Part shown: piece by piece, positions 1 through 27,952 of the stretch
Position numbering within the stretch: position 1 is the stretch's first letter
How the letters are laid out: every line of letters begins with the position of its first letter
From: Gadus chalcogrammus
Lineage: Eukaryota > Chordata > Actinopteri > Gadiformes > Gadidae
Length of the DNA stretch: 64,000 bases
Assembly (NCBI RefSeq): GCF_026213295.1
Contig: NC_079431.1
Span: 8,490,145 to 8,554,144, forward strand
Reading direction: 5' to 3'
The notes under the pieces: model-generated
What the model was told of the DNA's origin: nothing
The model's database searches: none
What the model saw: only the letters and a program-made list of their open reading frames with translations
Program-made: the position numbers and the translations under genes

Positions 1-14035
<14,035 letters not shown>

Positions 14036-15408
14036 GTAAGCAAATCCCGTCTCGTGAATTTAAAATGATAATCAAAAAAATCGAAAAGAGGTCATGACGA
14101 GTTTATACTACATTGCATTAATATCGTCCTGAAATAATGTATCCTGTTTTTTCGGGGCATAATGATCAAATCCCAAGCGCGATCATCCGTAAAGCTCACC
14201 TTGTTACCCGGCGTCCCTCAGACACACCGATGATGGACGATCATTGAGGACAAACGGAAAATTAGCATTGATAGATGGCGGCCCTGTTTTCTGTGTGGCC
14301 CTGATGAATGTGGCCCTCTTCTCTGGCCTCCTGCAGTGAGCCGGCGCGTCCTGGAGGTGACCGAGCTGCCGCAAACACCAGGTGGGTGCCTGAGCGAGGG
14401 GGACCCCCAGGACCCCCTAGGCCCCGCCCATCGCCACCACCACCACCGCCACCGCCACCACCACCACCGCCACCACCAGGAATGTCGGCAAAGGGGCCGG
14501 TGGTGACCAACATAAATCCACCCCTCACGTCTCCCGCAAGTCCCCCGCACTCAGACTCGCTACGAGCAGGGCTCCTGGCCCAGCTGTCGTCGGTCCGGGG
14601 TGGACCGGCCCCCAAACACAGGGGGGCGCTGTGGTGGTGGTGGTTGTTGTTGTTGTTGTTGTTGCAGCGGAACGGCAGCGACCATCAACAGACCTCTGGC
14701 TTTAAAAACAAACAAACAAACAAACCTTTTTAAGGACAGTCGCGCCCCCTCCCCCTCCCGCCACCCCTCGGCCCATGTCGCGCCCCCCCACCGGTAGCCC
14801 GGCTCCGCGGTGGTCCTCCCAGCATCCCTTGCGCTCCTCGTTGGTTTGTCGTAGGACGGGTTTGTTTTTACACTTGATTTGTAGACTCTTTTTTGGGGAA
14901 TGTTTTGTCTTTGTAGATCTGCGCAAAAATCGGTGGACATGAAAAACACAGCTGAAAATGCACCAATATTCTGTTCCCCGTGCCCCTGCCTCAGCCCCCC
15001 AAAAACCCCAAAACATGCCGTTAATATATTTCTAATTGAAATCGCTTTCTGCCCTTGTCGAAGAAAGTAATCGAACATATCAAAAGGCAAGTCTGGTTTT
15101 ATTTCCCCCTCTCCTTTGTTTTCCTTTTTAAAAATTGTTTTTGTTGCTTTATAAAATTATATTTTTGAATTTGAGCTGATGCTCGGTTCAATGGCGGTGC
15201 CTGTGAAACGCCCGTCCTGTTCTGGAGTGTCTCTGCTGCCTCTCTTACACTCTGCTCTCGCTCTCTCTCTAAGCTAAGCTCCACCAAAGCCTTCCCATCT
15301 CCCCAAGCCCAAACCCACAGGTGTGTGTGGGGAAGGGGGCAGGGTATCCAAGTATGACCCTCACTCATACATCACAATAACGCCCAGACTCTTGTGGTCA
15401 GAACAACG

Positions 15409-15409
<1 letters not shown>

Positions 15410-15464
<55 letters not shown>
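15410..15464 (+). repeat. (CA)n microsatellite in r3hdm1 3' UTR
   Basis: About 55 bp of CA followed by a short C-run, within the presumed 3' UTR upstream of the AATAAA at 16093. Confidence 0.98.
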
Positions 15465-15466
<2 letters not shown>

Positions 15467-16092
15467 CCCCCCTCTGCTACACAATGGGTCTACTGTCGTG
15501 CCTTCTTTCCCGAGTCTACTGCTTTACTCTCCACATAGACACACACGCAAAGGAAGACACCTGTCTGTGTATGTAAAAGACCCGTTTATTGTAAATAATT
15601 TATATAGTAGCTGAAGAATCCAATCACAGGCAACATTATACGTGTTGGTCACAGGCACAGGTGAGAATGACGATGGCTTTTTGGTTTTCTACCTTGCCCT
15701 GGTTTTTAATTTAATTAAACAAAGTTCAACACATAGGGAAAGAAAACACTCCACCACCCAATGTTTTATCTTGGCAAACCTCCGCTTTCAAAACTTTCCC
15801 ATCCACCTATCTCGTCTTTCCCCAGTACAAGGCCAATAGTGTCAAATCTGTCATCAGAAGGTCTTGCATTAAACCTACTGGGTCACTGGAAAATAAAAAC
15901 ATTTGCACATTTATACAACAGAATATATATATATCTATATATATATTTATCTATAGCTATGTATAGCTATAGATGTCTATAAATATAGATATCTCACTTT
16001 CTTTTGTTCATTTTGTTTCGCTCAAAGAAAATGTGGATTCTGAAAGGCTCTTCAATGCTGGTGCAAGTCATTTTTATTTCAGTTTGAAAACC

Positions 16093-16098
16093 AATAAA
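16093..16098 (+). terminator. Poly(A) signal AATAAA for r3hdm1
   Basis: Canonical hexamer followed within 30 nt by a GT/T-rich stretch (tgtgttttttcc). It is the last good signal on the plus strand before gene-poor sequence. Earlier AT-rich candidates near 15590-15600 cannot be excluded. Confidence 0.6.
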
Positions 16099-17610
16099 TG
16101 TTTACACCAAATTATGTGTTTTTTCCCAGACCAGGAAGGCCTTTCCAAAAGTCTCTCGCGAGAGTTCCAGCTATATTTGTCAAAATCAAGTGCAAAGTTT
16201 TCTGTTTGATGTTTATCTGCGATTAAAATGTATTTTCATCAACACAACGAAATATTACCCGCTGAATGTCGGCAGATATGCCAAGTGCTTGGTTTTCTAA
16301 AGATGTGTGCATTCGTATGCCAATATGAGGGTCTTGCCTAAATTAGTCGTTACTGTGCACAATTCATCTCAATTTCCGTTTTATGGGGTTATTTGGCTGC
16401 TACATTAACCTCCCACCAGCCTAATCTCGTGAAACGGCGAGGTGCCCTCCATGGTAATATTTTTGTCTCCAATACCGGCAAGCAATTTGGCACAAGGAAA
16501 TCCAGCAGCCCGTGGCCCTCGCGCAGAGCCCGGAGGAGACGGCGCTAGGCAGAAAGTGGTGAAAACGGATCAAATGAGCCTCTCCCCTCGAGGCACGGGC
16601 TCGTGTCCGCCCGAGAAGCGAAGGCATTATTCCACCCAGAGCGGGAGATTATTAATGCGTAATTAGGTTAACATCTGGACGGTCACGCGGCTACGCGTCA
16701 ACCCGGTGCAATTGAGCGACGGGGAAATACCTCTGGTAAATGACCCATGGGTTGTTTGGTTATGGTCATCCATTCAGACTGCCGCTTATTCTATTCTATT
16801 CTTCCACTTCACCAAAGGACACCGGACAACACATTAAGCCGTTTGTGCACAGTAAAGTCATTTTTAAAGCGGATATTTTAATATCGAATGTTTCCGTTGA
16901 TTTAATGGCGATACGGAAATATTTTGGGCTTCATCGGTAAGTAGGCCTAAACACAAAAGCCAGTGCGTGTGGAGGGAACATCTCCAAGCACAATAAGGTA
17001 GACGCTGCAATTTGACAACAGCCGATAAATTGCAAGGTGGCCGCCATGTCCCAGAGCACTTTCCTAAGCAGGCCACCTTCCCTACTTTCGCCACCCCGTG
17101 ACCTGCAGAAGGTCCAACGTCGTCGATCGTCTGAGGCTTGCCTAACCTCTATCTGCGCCCCCCTTCCCGTCTCCATCTGTCTATAATATCGGTATGCTTG
17201 CGAGCAGCACTTGCCGAGTTACACATGCTGACAGAAATATGCAGGCGAAATGGTACATGATGGTAATGGAACTCACGGTGCTCAACCACGGCCGATATAC
17301 ATGTTTAGGGCAGCCCAAAGGCATAGGGGTCGGAAACCTGCGTCTGTTCAACCTCTGCAGTGTCTCCAAGTAGCTTCGGAAAAAAAATTAAAATTATTAA
17401 CTACTTATTTTCAAAGGGAACACGTCATATTGGAGATCAAGGTGATACTGTTACACAAAAATAGAAAAATAAAGTTTTTTAATTTGTTAACTAAAGTAAA
17501 CGTCATATCCTAGGCAAACACATTTCATAAATGCAGCAAACTATTGGTTATTTTATAGGCTATGTAGTATAAATAAATATAAAACGTTAGATGCTGTGTT
17601 ATCTTCATTT

Positions 17611-17705
17611 CAGGGGTCGAATAGGTTTTGTGGCTCCAGACACATTTTATTTGGTGGAAGGAACTAGAAATGGCTCTTTTGATAGTGAAGGTTGCCGACC
17701 CCTTG
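17611..17705. mobile_element. Small hAT-like MITE remnant
   Basis: Begins CAGGGGTCG and ends, on the reverse complement, CAAGGGGTCGGCAACC. The CAGGGGTCGGCAACC terminus is typical of widespread vertebrate hAT (Charlie-like) nonautonomous elements. About 95 bp; no clear 8-bp target duplication. Confidence 0.6.
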
Positions 17706-18963
17706 CAAATAGGTGGTCGCCTGGGGCGCCACCTTTAGGTAGACGCTGGTTGCCCTCAAAGGGAAAATACAAAAAATCTGAAACTTTGCCTCGTGGATAG
17801 GCTGCCCGCCTACTCCATTGTAATCTGCCCTGGCCTGCACTTGTAGGCCTACTGTGCAAGCTGAAAGTGGGGGAGGAATTAATATGTTGTTCTCTTAAAC
17901 CAATTATACTTCGGTGGGCCACTTAAGAGAAAGATCCAGCTGGATGAAGATGCCAACCCATAGTCACTGATTATTCTTTAGTCCAGTCAAAACTCCAGTC
18001 AACTGTTCACCATCCAACACTCATCATGGCCGATGTCATAAAATGAATTGTGACATCTGGAAAAAAGCTCATTGGCAACCAAAGGATGTTATTAAAAACC
18101 TTGTGTGTTCTGAAGTCTTATAGAAGGCTTTCTGGTGGATTTACCTGCAATAAAAGGTGTAGGAATCCTAGTCGCGGTTTCGATTCAACGGAAGATGAGT
18201 TCCAATCATTGCAATATATCTGGTATTAATAGTGTTCTAGCTAGCTAATCTATCTGCACATAGCATACTCATAATTTGCCTGCAACTATTGGTCCCAAAT
18301 ATGTTGATGTGTGCTATTCATGATCAAGCTCTAGATTGAGCATGCTATATACCTCTGTGTCCATTTGTCACATGGGGCCTATATTTGACATTAGTTTTGC
18401 TTCAATTTCTAAGCCATGAGTTTATACAAGAAAATGGACAATGTCCAGGGTTTCCCGGTTTGTTTCTTGGAAGCTCTACATCTTCTAATGCTTTGCCACC
18501 CTTGGATGAAAGTACAAAATATGTGAGTACCATCTGCGAAAACCCTCTAGTCCGTTCTGATCTCAACTTCATTGTCTCTAGCACCAATTTCACTAAGGAC
18601 GTTATTATCTATCAAATAGGTTGGGCCTTGGGGGAAATGGCCTAACTCTTGGCCTGTTTACAGTACAAAAATACAAGTGGGACTACCAAATAACCGTTTC
18701 GGTGTGTATTTGCAGTAATAAAAGGATGGACCATAATATGCCTATTGGCATGGCCTGAACTGCTAGTATGAGCCGCCATCAGAACATTTCTTGTGAAAGA
18801 ACTCAACCAACTCGGCTTTCTTGACAAAGTAGATATCTGTGGGTAATTACTTTTTATAAACCGTGATTTGAACAATAATGCCTATATGAGGATAATTACT
18901 AGACTGATGGCTTTATTATCATCATCCGACTCATCTTTTCCACAAGGATACGAATACGACCAC

Positions 18964-18978
18964 AGCGCCATCTTGTGG
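18964..18978 (-). promoter_or_regulatory. CTCF-like motif
   Basis: On the minus strand the site reads CCACAAGATGGCGCT. It fits the CTCF core CCASYAGRKGGCRSY at all but one position. A weaker relative occurs near 21,150. The same word is also part of some dispersed repeats, so function is uncertain. Confidence 0.3.
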
Positions 18979-20681
18979 CCAGTGAGTAATTTGATATTTA
19001 TTAACATTATTTACATATCGCAAGTTTAAAGGTCAAGTGTGTAGAATTTAGTAGCAACTAGTAATGAGGTTGAACCAAGTGAAGTCATATACTTTATTGC
19101 GATCTGTTATATATATTGATCGTTGAGGCCAATGTTAGTAAAAATATATTAGGGTTAATTTTTTCTAATCTTTATAACAAGTTTTTATGGGCAGGTTTTG
19201 CTACTGTGTGCAATGTCACACAAAGACATGATTATAGCTAACATCCTCATTTTCTCAGTACATGCCATCAACCTACCCCATTGTCCTCCATTAATTCTCA
19301 ACGCTGTGGGTGGGGGGCCACTGACAATTAATCGGATGGTATGTGTACCAAAGTAGCATTTTTAGATTAGTCTCATGAATCCAGATATTGTTTGTTTAGC
19401 TCACTCCCAGCCTTTTAATGCGAGGGAGTCCAGAATGTAGCTAGTTAAAGGGTGAAGTGTCATCTCGTATATCCGTAATGTATCCTAGCCCATGAATTGA
19501 AGACTGACTGTCTTCTCTGAATGCTTTGTCAGTTTGTATACTTTATGTAGGCTATAGACTGAGCTTGACCCCCTCCTGGCTGTGGCTTGGGATAAACCAC
19601 GTCACACTAAATACAATGAGTAGACCACAATTTGCAAACTCAGCAATTCTGCCAAAAATTTAATATTTTAGCTGAAACCAATAAATGCTCTTGCTTTCAT
19701 GTTTAGTGTTGTGATCTAACTTAATCTGAGGCATTTCAATTGCAACATTACATTAGGATATACAGAAAGTGAACCAATTTAAAAGAGGAACATATCTTGA
19801 AAAATACAATACAACTGCTATGATTAAAATTTAAAGAATCTACGATTTGAGACAAAACATCCAGGTAATGCTGTTTAGATACATGCATTTTAAAGGCATA
19901 GTTCATTCTTTGATTCATGTATTTTGAATTGATTCCTTTCAAGATTATTTGTATTGATTTTATCTTTCTTCCTGCATCTTGGATATGGAGAAATAAGCTG
20001 TGCGTATGCATCTTAAAAGAACGACATGACTCAAGAGTTCATTGAAAATACAGGGCACTTTGTTTTCCTCGGGGCTAAATCAGAGCCATACAGTGGTCGT
20101 CCATCGTTTAATTTGTAGAAACAACGTTTCCCGCCCGTAGTGCACCATGATGTCCGGCAAAATTTGTGGTAGAAAACCAACAGCTAGAGACAACGCATTC
20201 AGAACCCCTCACGCACAGTTTAATTTAGAGCATTTTATACATCTGAGGGTTACTGCTATATTAAATAACACACATCACTCTTCCTTCGGCTGCAAACTTC
20301 TTTACGAGTTACTGGCCACTGAAGACCTCCAGAAACTCACACCGTTATTATATAATAAGACCCCCGCTGTCTCGCCCCATAACTCGCTCACTCATACAGA
20401 CAGACACACACCCCAAGCCCAAAGGAGGTCTAGCTAGATTATTATCTACCCATGCAGGCGACAAGCGGGAGCAGTCATGAACAGGAAAGAGCATAACGGC
20501 CAAAACCTGCATAAACATAGCCCTAGAATTCAGCAGAATGCATTAAAAAGTCAGTCGCGCACTTGACAGACCTCCCACGCCTCGTTACTTGGGGGGGGGG
20601 GGGGGGGATACAGGAATACAGAGAGGACGGGGGGGGGGATAAGAGACAGGTAGAGAGAGGGAGAAGCCGCTGGGGGGGGCA

Positions 20682-23600
20682 CTACATCTGCTGGGTGGAG
20701 TTGCCGTTCCAGGTGTTTGTGTCGTCCTCGCTGTCCTCCTGTGTCCGTAGTCTGTAGATTTTGCCGTCTTTCTTGAACTCCTCTTGCCGCTTCTCATGTG
20801 TGCGCTTGCGAAGGGTTTCTCTGTGACGGAATTAATGGATTATTTTGTAAAAAAGGTGCTGTAGGTTAAGAGTTAAGATCAATCATTCAAGACTCATTTG
20901 ATGGAAATTACAGCAACTATTAGTACTTCTCAATGGCGGGGAAATGTAGGAGCTTTTTTTGTGGTAGTATTTATGTCTCTTTACAAATCTTCCCTAGCAC
21001 CTTTCTATTTACAAGATCCAACTTCATCTAAAATGAACAATGTTAGCTTTAGATAATTCAATTGATGACAAACGTGTGAGATTCTAGGGTTCGTTCTAAA
21101 GAAGCTACTATGATAACGAACATGAGTCAAGAATACAAATACAACCCGACAGCACCATCCTGTGGTTGGCCAGTGTATTACCAAAACATGATCCAACCAC
21201 CGACAGCTCTCCACTGAAAAACTGGAGTTGTATTTTATGGGGAAAATCATTTTGTTATCCCGTTCAAGTAACTCATTTGTATAGGGGCGATTCGATATTT
21301 AGTGAAATTTACCTAAGAGGATGCTAGATTGACACAGAATCAATAGGGGTATAAGATAATCATCAGCGTCTGCAGAACATAACATTGGGTGGCGATAGGC
21401 AGAGAACTTCATGGTTAATTAACGACCAACATCCTCTGCCTTGTGCAATGTTGTGTTGAAGTACATCAGGCATGGAAACGCCAGAAAGCAAGAAAATAAA
21501 GAAATAAATACTTATAGCCACTGTCCGCCTGTGCAGTCAGGCCATATCTGAAGGTGAGAATCATGTGATGTGCAACATAGTTCTAAATTTTTCAGGTTTA
21601 GTCAATTCTTCACTCTTGGTCGAAATTCTGAACCTCAACAAGACAAGAACGCTTATCGCATTGTGTATTTAAGAAACTTTCCATTGGGAAAGATCACCAC
21701 CACTTGGAAAAAGTGTTAAGGAGGTGGATGCCTGAATGCCCCTCCACTCACCTGTTTGGTTGGCCCCCGGAGGCACCAGGCTGGGCGGGCCCACTGCCGG
21801 TGGCCTCCCCGGCCGGAGGGGGTGGGCTTGGGGCGATGAGGCCGCTGATGTACCTCCAGACTGCCAGCAGTGGGGAGAGGATGTGTTCCAGGATGGCCCA
21901 GAAGCCGCCTCCTTGGGCCTGGCGCACCATGTTGGACGCCCTGCTCGACTGCTACACGGTGGGGGTGAGACACAGCGGGGCGACATGTTCACTGCCAGGA
22001 CCTTTCAGAGGAGCCACATCAAGACACGTGCCAGCGATATACCCTGGGTCTCAGACGACCAGCTCTAGAGGGAAACAATCCCGGGGGGTTGTTTCCCCCT
22101 TGTGTCGCATGCATGCCTGTACCACAGACATGCGTGCGACACAAAAGGTGGTTGGTGAAATGGACCATGCGTAGGCCGACACGGTTGTTGTTCGAGTTCG
22201 CCGGGGCAACTCCCATGCATCCTCGAGTGTGGTCAGAGACGACGGCCATGATACAAGCCGTGCCAAGTCGAAAACAAACACGCAGTGTTTATTTTGTCCG
22301 ACACAGTTCGGCTTTGAGATGAGTCATTATGCCCCTTTTGCGTGCTGGGAAATTCCGTACACCTTATTTTGTTCACACCTGGAATTACAACCGGCCTCAG
22401 GGGCCTGATCATAACAAAACTGCTAGGTGTGTGTTTAGGTGTGTGTGTGTGTGTGTGAACAATCGACTTCACACTCGTGACTCAGTGGGATCTAAACAGC
22501 ATTGAGGATCAATAATGGGAGGTTCCTGAGGGCCTGGCCATGTGACAAGCCGGGCACAAACAAGTGACCTGACGACAATTCCACGAGGAAAAAAACGAAT
22601 AAGACAAATGCTGCACCAAGATACAACTGAACCGTTCACGTGGATTGGTATAAGATGGTGGTGGTGCACTCACTGGGAGCAGCACTACAGAGGCACTGGG
22701 GGCCAGCTCCAGCTCCAGCAGGCTCTTGTTGAGGTCCTCGCTGGTAAACTCGCGGCGTGGGAACATGGTCGCCATGGAGAAGTTACCGTAGCGATGGCCC
22801 GTCTCCTGAGGAGAAACAAAACGAAGGGGAAGCGTGTCAAGACGCCACTGACAGGTGCTGGAGAGCCGCCCACGTGACATGAACAGTGAGGCGGCTGCAT
22901 GAGAACTCTTTAAGGAGGCCTCGACCCAGAACAATAAACCACTAGGTAGCATGTCTCCTCACGGCCGCCCTTCTTATTATGAGCTGAGGACTTGCCCTTA
23001 AGAAGGAACTATGCCTTATCCCGGTGAGGAATGCAGTGAACAACCACATTATTATTGATTTAAATGGCGGTGAAGGTTGTTGGTGCATGTCAGATGCACT
23101 GTTTTGGGGAATTAGGAGGGTTTATTGGAAGAGCCAGAACACTGCGTGCTGCCAGGGACACTTTGCCCAAGGCCAGTATACAGGATAAGATACAAATGGA
23201 AGACAATTTAACTAGATGTGTGGTTCCCTCCACCGTCGGTAAAGGAGAAACAGTGTCAAGCTGTTTATATGTGTTACAGCGCCCTGTTTTTCAGCTGTCC
23301 AACACCCTCACTGATGACTGGACTGGACGAGGAGCAGATTACTTCTGTTCGGTCACAATTCAGGCAATTCGAAGGTGCGACCACCTTCGAATTGACACAT
23401 AACGTAGAAAACAGTTTTGCCTTCAGATGAACAAATACAACAGAACCAAACTAGTATAACCAAGAACCAATACTATATTTTTTTTGTCCGTCTAAACGGT
23501 GACCTGGCAAAATTTCTAAAACAGTTGAATGCTCTACGAGAGTTCTTGCAAGCTTTCATTTTGCATAGGTGGGCTGTGTGCCGGATTGGCCCTCTGACCT

Positions 23601-26600
23601 GGACCGCAAACTCCCGGGCGTCTAGCAGCAGGCTCTCTGCAGGAAACTGATTGGTGAAGAAGGAGCCGTCCGGCAGACGGAACTGTATCCTCGCTATGGC
23701 ACTGTGAACGAACACGCACTCACATTTAAGGAACTTACACTTCTTCTCATTTCGACAATTAAACGATTTAAATAACCGACTTGTGCAAACGGATAAATCT
23801 GTGCACTTTGTGCCGTGTTGTCCATTGATGTGAATTAAAAAACAGAGGTCATGCTAGTGTAAAGGACCAAAAAAAAAAAAAACACATCTTGCAGCACATT
23901 TAATGAGAACCCCTGCGGCTCACCTCCGCTCCCGGACTGCAGCATCCTTCTTCGCCTCCTGCTCCACCTGCCTGGCCTGCAGCGCCGCCTGCCTGGCGGC
24001 CTCCACCTCGTCCTGGTTCTTGGCGTAGCGGGCCGCTCTGTCTGCCCGGTCCTGTGGACAACGCGCATGAATGACCCGAGCTTATGCTGCGTCAAGACCC
24101 AAACCGAGAGGGGGCTTCTGCCGTGACAACCGGCAAGGTGAGAAAGAGTTCCATTTTGTCCAAAAATAACTAGTAAGACTTTAAAAATGGTCTTGCAACC
24201 CAAAGTCACCGTTATATTGTCTGTCAAATGTGCAATAGCCGCGCTTATTGGTCGGCCTACACCATAGGTAACAAAGAGTAAGGAAGCGAGTGAGAGAAAA
24301 AGAGATACCGTGTGTGTGTGTGCGCGCGTTACCAAGGCGATCTGCTGCTTCACGCGGTCCCTGGCGGCCTTCTCCTCCGCCTTCTCCCTGTTCCTCTCGT
24401 CCATGATGCGGCGGGTCTTGTCGTCCTCCTGCTGCTTCTTGAAGTCCAGCATCTCCTTGCCCTGCTTCCTCCGCCCCATCTCCCTACGGACCTCCTCCTG
24501 GGGGGACACAACGCTCGCGGCCGTCACGTGACCGCACCCGCTCACCTCGTTCCCTTCCTTGTCCTGGCCCTCGCTTTGCATGGTGAGCATATCAGTATGA
24601 GCCTTAACCACCGAATACAAGGGTTAGGAAAATTAAGCTACTTTCTGTAAAAAAGTTCGGTGAAAATAAGAATGATCATATCCACATTACAAATATGAAC
24701 TATACAGTCTCTCGAAGTGTCATAAATGTATTGCTATTTAGTTTAGGTTCAACAATATTGTGATAATGGATTGTGACTAGTTTGACGGTTATAAAGGGTG
24801 CTCATGAACTTATGACGTCTGTCAGAGGGGTACTCGTCTTGGCCAACAGAAAAGGTTTGTCAATACTTGCACAGTAAATAAAATGACAAAACGCGTACCT
24901 CTTCCTCTCCCTTCTTTTTCTGCTCTCGTCTGTCCTCCAGTTTCTTTGTCAACCTGAGCAGTAGAAACACAACACACAAAGCTTTCTACTGTAGTTTGCG
25001 AGGATTAAAACAATCATTTGATTGCATCCGTCAGCTATTAGAGTGAAATGCTCCTGTGAAATGAGGGAAATGCGGTTGCACCTGCCTTATTAGACCATTT
25101 ACATTTTGACCAATGCCAGTTCATTTCTTACCAACCAGGGCCTCTTCTCCCTGATTGAGGACATCTATTTTGCCTGCAAATCATGAGTGCATAAAGTCAT
25201 CACAGTTTTCCCACTGACTTCCCACTGACTTCCCACTGACTTCCCACTGACTTCCCACTGACGTTGGGAGGGAGGGAGCAGGACAGGGGGTTAGTTTATA
25301 AACAAATACTGTTCTCCGTCTTCATAACCCTCATCCAATCTTACCAACAGCAGCTTTAATCGTAATCCGCCACAGTTCATACATGAGCGTATGCACGTGT
25401 CCACAGTCCTACCTGTCCACCTTGGTGTCGAGGTTCTCCTGGGGCTGAGAGCTGTGCGCGGCCTCGTCTGACGATGAGCTCTTCTCCTCCCCGGGGGTGG
25501 CCGCCTCCGAATGGGAGCCGGCTCCTCCCGCTTGCCTGGAGAGAGGTTCTGGGCAGAATGAAGCGAGTTTATCCACACAAATGCGGAGGCTAAAATCGGC
25601 AATGTATCAAAGACAAACCGCATTGATGGTGCAGCATGGTTTAAAAAGGTTGGGAAAAGAATTGAATAGATCAATAAAACAAAAAAAGAATAAGTCTACT
25701 CCAGAGTGGGGCTTTTAAGCTTACTGAATAGCATTAAGGCTTTCCTTGATGAGGAGTTTCTATGTTTTACAACACAGAGCATAAGGTACGCTACAGAGAT
25801 ACAAATATGTAAAGATTCAAATAATTTTAAAATGTGTAGGAAATATAACATTATCCGTCAAGTATGTCCTTTTAAATGTCCACTCATGCCACTCATTGGG
25901 GATGGCTTTCGCTACTCCTGGAGCTGTAGTAAGCTGGCTCTCCCAGCCCCAGATGTTTGTGTTCCCCTCGTCACTGACCTTCTGAAGGGCCTGCGGCTGT
26001 GGCATTAGATGGCAGGGGTGTGCTCCTTCCAGCCTCTGGAGGAGAAGCAGCAGGGTCTTCTGCTGCTGCAGGTGCCAGGATGGGTTCTGGCACTACGCAG
26101 GCGGACATTGTGGTCTCCATGGGAACCACTGGCATTGCCGCTCCACCGCTGCTAATCTGCTCAAGGTGCATCTGACCGAAGAGACCGAGGCGGGGAATTA
26201 ATGAACAGTTAAAGGCAAATTCGGGCTTGGTTAGTGTGCCATAAACATCTCTGAACAAAAAGCAATTCATAGTGAGACAAAACATCAAGATATGTGACCT
26301 CTCTTTGTCAATGATGATGGGTGTTTTCGTCCCAACCAGCACCAGGATAGTATATTTTCTATATTTTGCTACCTTTGCAACTCCCCTTACCTGTTGGACT
26401 TTGGTAATCCTCTTGAGGAGATCCTCTGCGGACACACTGCCAGCGACGACCTCCAGAGGAATCCCGTTCTCCCCGATGAAGAAGCTTGATGGTACGCACA
26501 CCACAGGGTCTTCAATGATGTTAAGGCACAACCTTGCATCAGAGCTCCCCATTAGCAGGGTTTGAACTACACTAGTGTGTGGGGCAGTGGAAGCTTCTCT

Positions 26601-27952
26601 TTTTTGTGTCAAATTGAAACACAAGTTGATAAGACACATAGATGAATACACTTTTAGGATTATAAGCGATCATGTTGCGTCACCCATCTGACATACCAGG
26701 AGCAGGCCTGGCATGCCTGCTCTCTGGGGAAAGCATTATTAGCAATATAATTCTGGTTGGGAAACCCAACAGAAGGATACAGATCTGGGAGAATTGTGTG
26801 CATGTCTCACTGCAAAAGACAAAGCAGAGTCAGAAAGTCAAAGTTGCATACATTTTTGTTCAAGTTATATTCAGATTTAACTGCTGTATTGGTCAAATAC
26901 TTTGAACACATAAAAACAATCAAACAACTAGTGTCAATACATTCTGAATGTTGAAACGTTAATGTTTTCTCAGAAATATACAGCATTGTAATGTTTGTGG
27001 GTTTACCGTCTATTACAATATCAACCGCTCTTTATACCTCATGAGGCAAATGTGCATACTCTACTCATCCTGAAGTGCTAATTTACATTCAGTTAACAGT
27101 CCTGAAGGAAGTATTCACTGGAGACTGCATGCAGCAAGTCTTCATGTGATTCTTTCACATGTACTTCCATACCTCTTTGCATCCACTTTTATTGCCACAC
27201 AGCAATTATGTGCCGCTTCTGACACTTTGTCTTCCTCCCAGCTCGATTGCAACTGCGCGGACTGCTCATCTTCGCCTTTTGGAGGTGTGAGGAATTCCGA
27301 GAAGCAATTGTGTTATCATATTGTCTCCATACCAACTCCACTAAGGTTAGACCACCACAATTATATGGCATTGCATTTTTGAGATTGTATGTTTACAGAC
27401 GGATAGAAATGAGAGAGTGGGATGAATGCCGATGGTATTATTGCTGGCTGATATTATTGTTCGTGTGTGGAAAAAGCTGGTTAATGAAAGATCGGAAATG
27501 GTCAAATCCAACTACATAATAGAGGGTCGCCCCGTTCATGACGTGGATGTACAAGTCATGCACGGGTCTACCGGGGATATAAGCCAAGAAATTACAGGAC
27601 CATGACTCTAAAGCCAAACTCCATTGATATTTAAAGTTTCGTTCCTATCATTTCTGGATGACACTGCTCTGTGTAACAGTGTAGTCATAGGAAGCAAACG
27701 CATAGCTTGGGAACTCGTTGATGTCTTATATTCTATAACGCAAGCAACAATAGCACGCCAGTTGTCATTTCTTTAAAGTGTTTGTGTATTAAAGGGTGAC
27801 AGCTGGTAAACATCGTTAATCTGTGTGCTGCGCTGGACACTATAGCTAGCTAGAACATCTAGAAACATACCTGTGATCACAACGACAAACACCAAACTCT
27901 GTTGTTTGGCGGAGGCAATGGCAGCAGGAATGGAGCCTTCAAACCAACGCAT
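20682..27952 (-). CDS. ubxn4: UBX domain-containing protein 4 (erasin), complete
   Basis: Twelve minus-strand coding exons: 27871-27952 (ATG), 27173-27275, 26391-26544, 25979-26171, 25413-25548, 24899-24953, 24333-24497, 23924-24051, 23599-23701, 22674-22805, 21752-21948 and 20682-20820 (stop TAG). All borders and phases agree, giving 528 codons against 508 in human. Start MRWFEGSIPAAIASAK and end NTWNGNSTQQM match UBXN4. In order: thioredoxin-like N-terminal domain (VVCVPSSFFIGENGIPLE), Ser/Glu-rich linker, charged coiled coil (exons 24333-24497 and 23924-24051), UBX domain (ARIQFRLPDGSFFTNQFP...YGNFSMATMFPRREF), then a hydrophobic hairpin (FWAILEHILSPLLAVWRYISGLIAP) that should anchor it in the ER membrane. 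The family recruits p97/VCP for ER-associated degradation. It is convergent with r3hdm1. Confidence 0.96.
22100..22144. repeat. Imperfect inverted repeat in ubxn4 intron
   Basis: ttgtgtcgcatgcatgcctg is followed after a short loop by its near reverse complement (acagacatgcgtgcgacaca), so the region could form a stem of about 20 bp. It lies in the intron between exons 22674-22805 and 21752-21948. No known RNA family is recognised. Confidence 0.5.
25208..25262. repeat. 11-bp tandem repeat (about 5 copies)
   Basis: Unit cttcccactga repeated nearly perfectly five times in a ubxn4 intron. Confidence 0.95.

Larger units (their letters stand above)
14036..16115 (+). other. r3hdm1: r3hdm1 terminal exon(s) and 3' UTR, boundaries uncertain
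   Basis: Past the last confident coding exon there is a possible acceptor (ctgcag at 14331-14336), followed by a frame reading SRRVLEVTELP. This matches the RVLEVT(D/E)LP block of R3HDM1/2. Entered in phase 0, the exon opens with TGA. A His/Pro-rich (CAC)n stretch follows at about 14434-14480. From ~14,500 the sequence is UTR-like, with (GTT)n at 14640-14665 and a (CA)n tract at 15410-15464. AATAAA at 16093-16098 followed by T/GT-rich sequence is the best poly(A) site. The exact stop codon cannot be fixed by eye. Confidence 0.55.
16116..20681. other. Intergenic region between convergent r3hdm1 and ubxn4
   Basis: About 4.5 kb with no exon I can support on either strand. It must contain the ubxn4 3' UTR at its right end (minus strand). 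Apart from a small hAT-like remnant and one CTCF-like word, nothing recognisable is seen. Confidence 0.6.

Noticed and set aside
14560..15090. 176-aa minus-strand ORF opposite the r3hdm1 3' UTR
   Set aside because: Runs through GTT/poly-Q and low-complexity sequence; no recognisable domain and no splice context.
22100..22144. Hairpin as a candidate novel microRNA or structured RNA
   Set aside because: The stem is short with a 3-4 nt loop and CpG-rich; no conserved mature arm can be recognised. Listed only as an inverted repeat.
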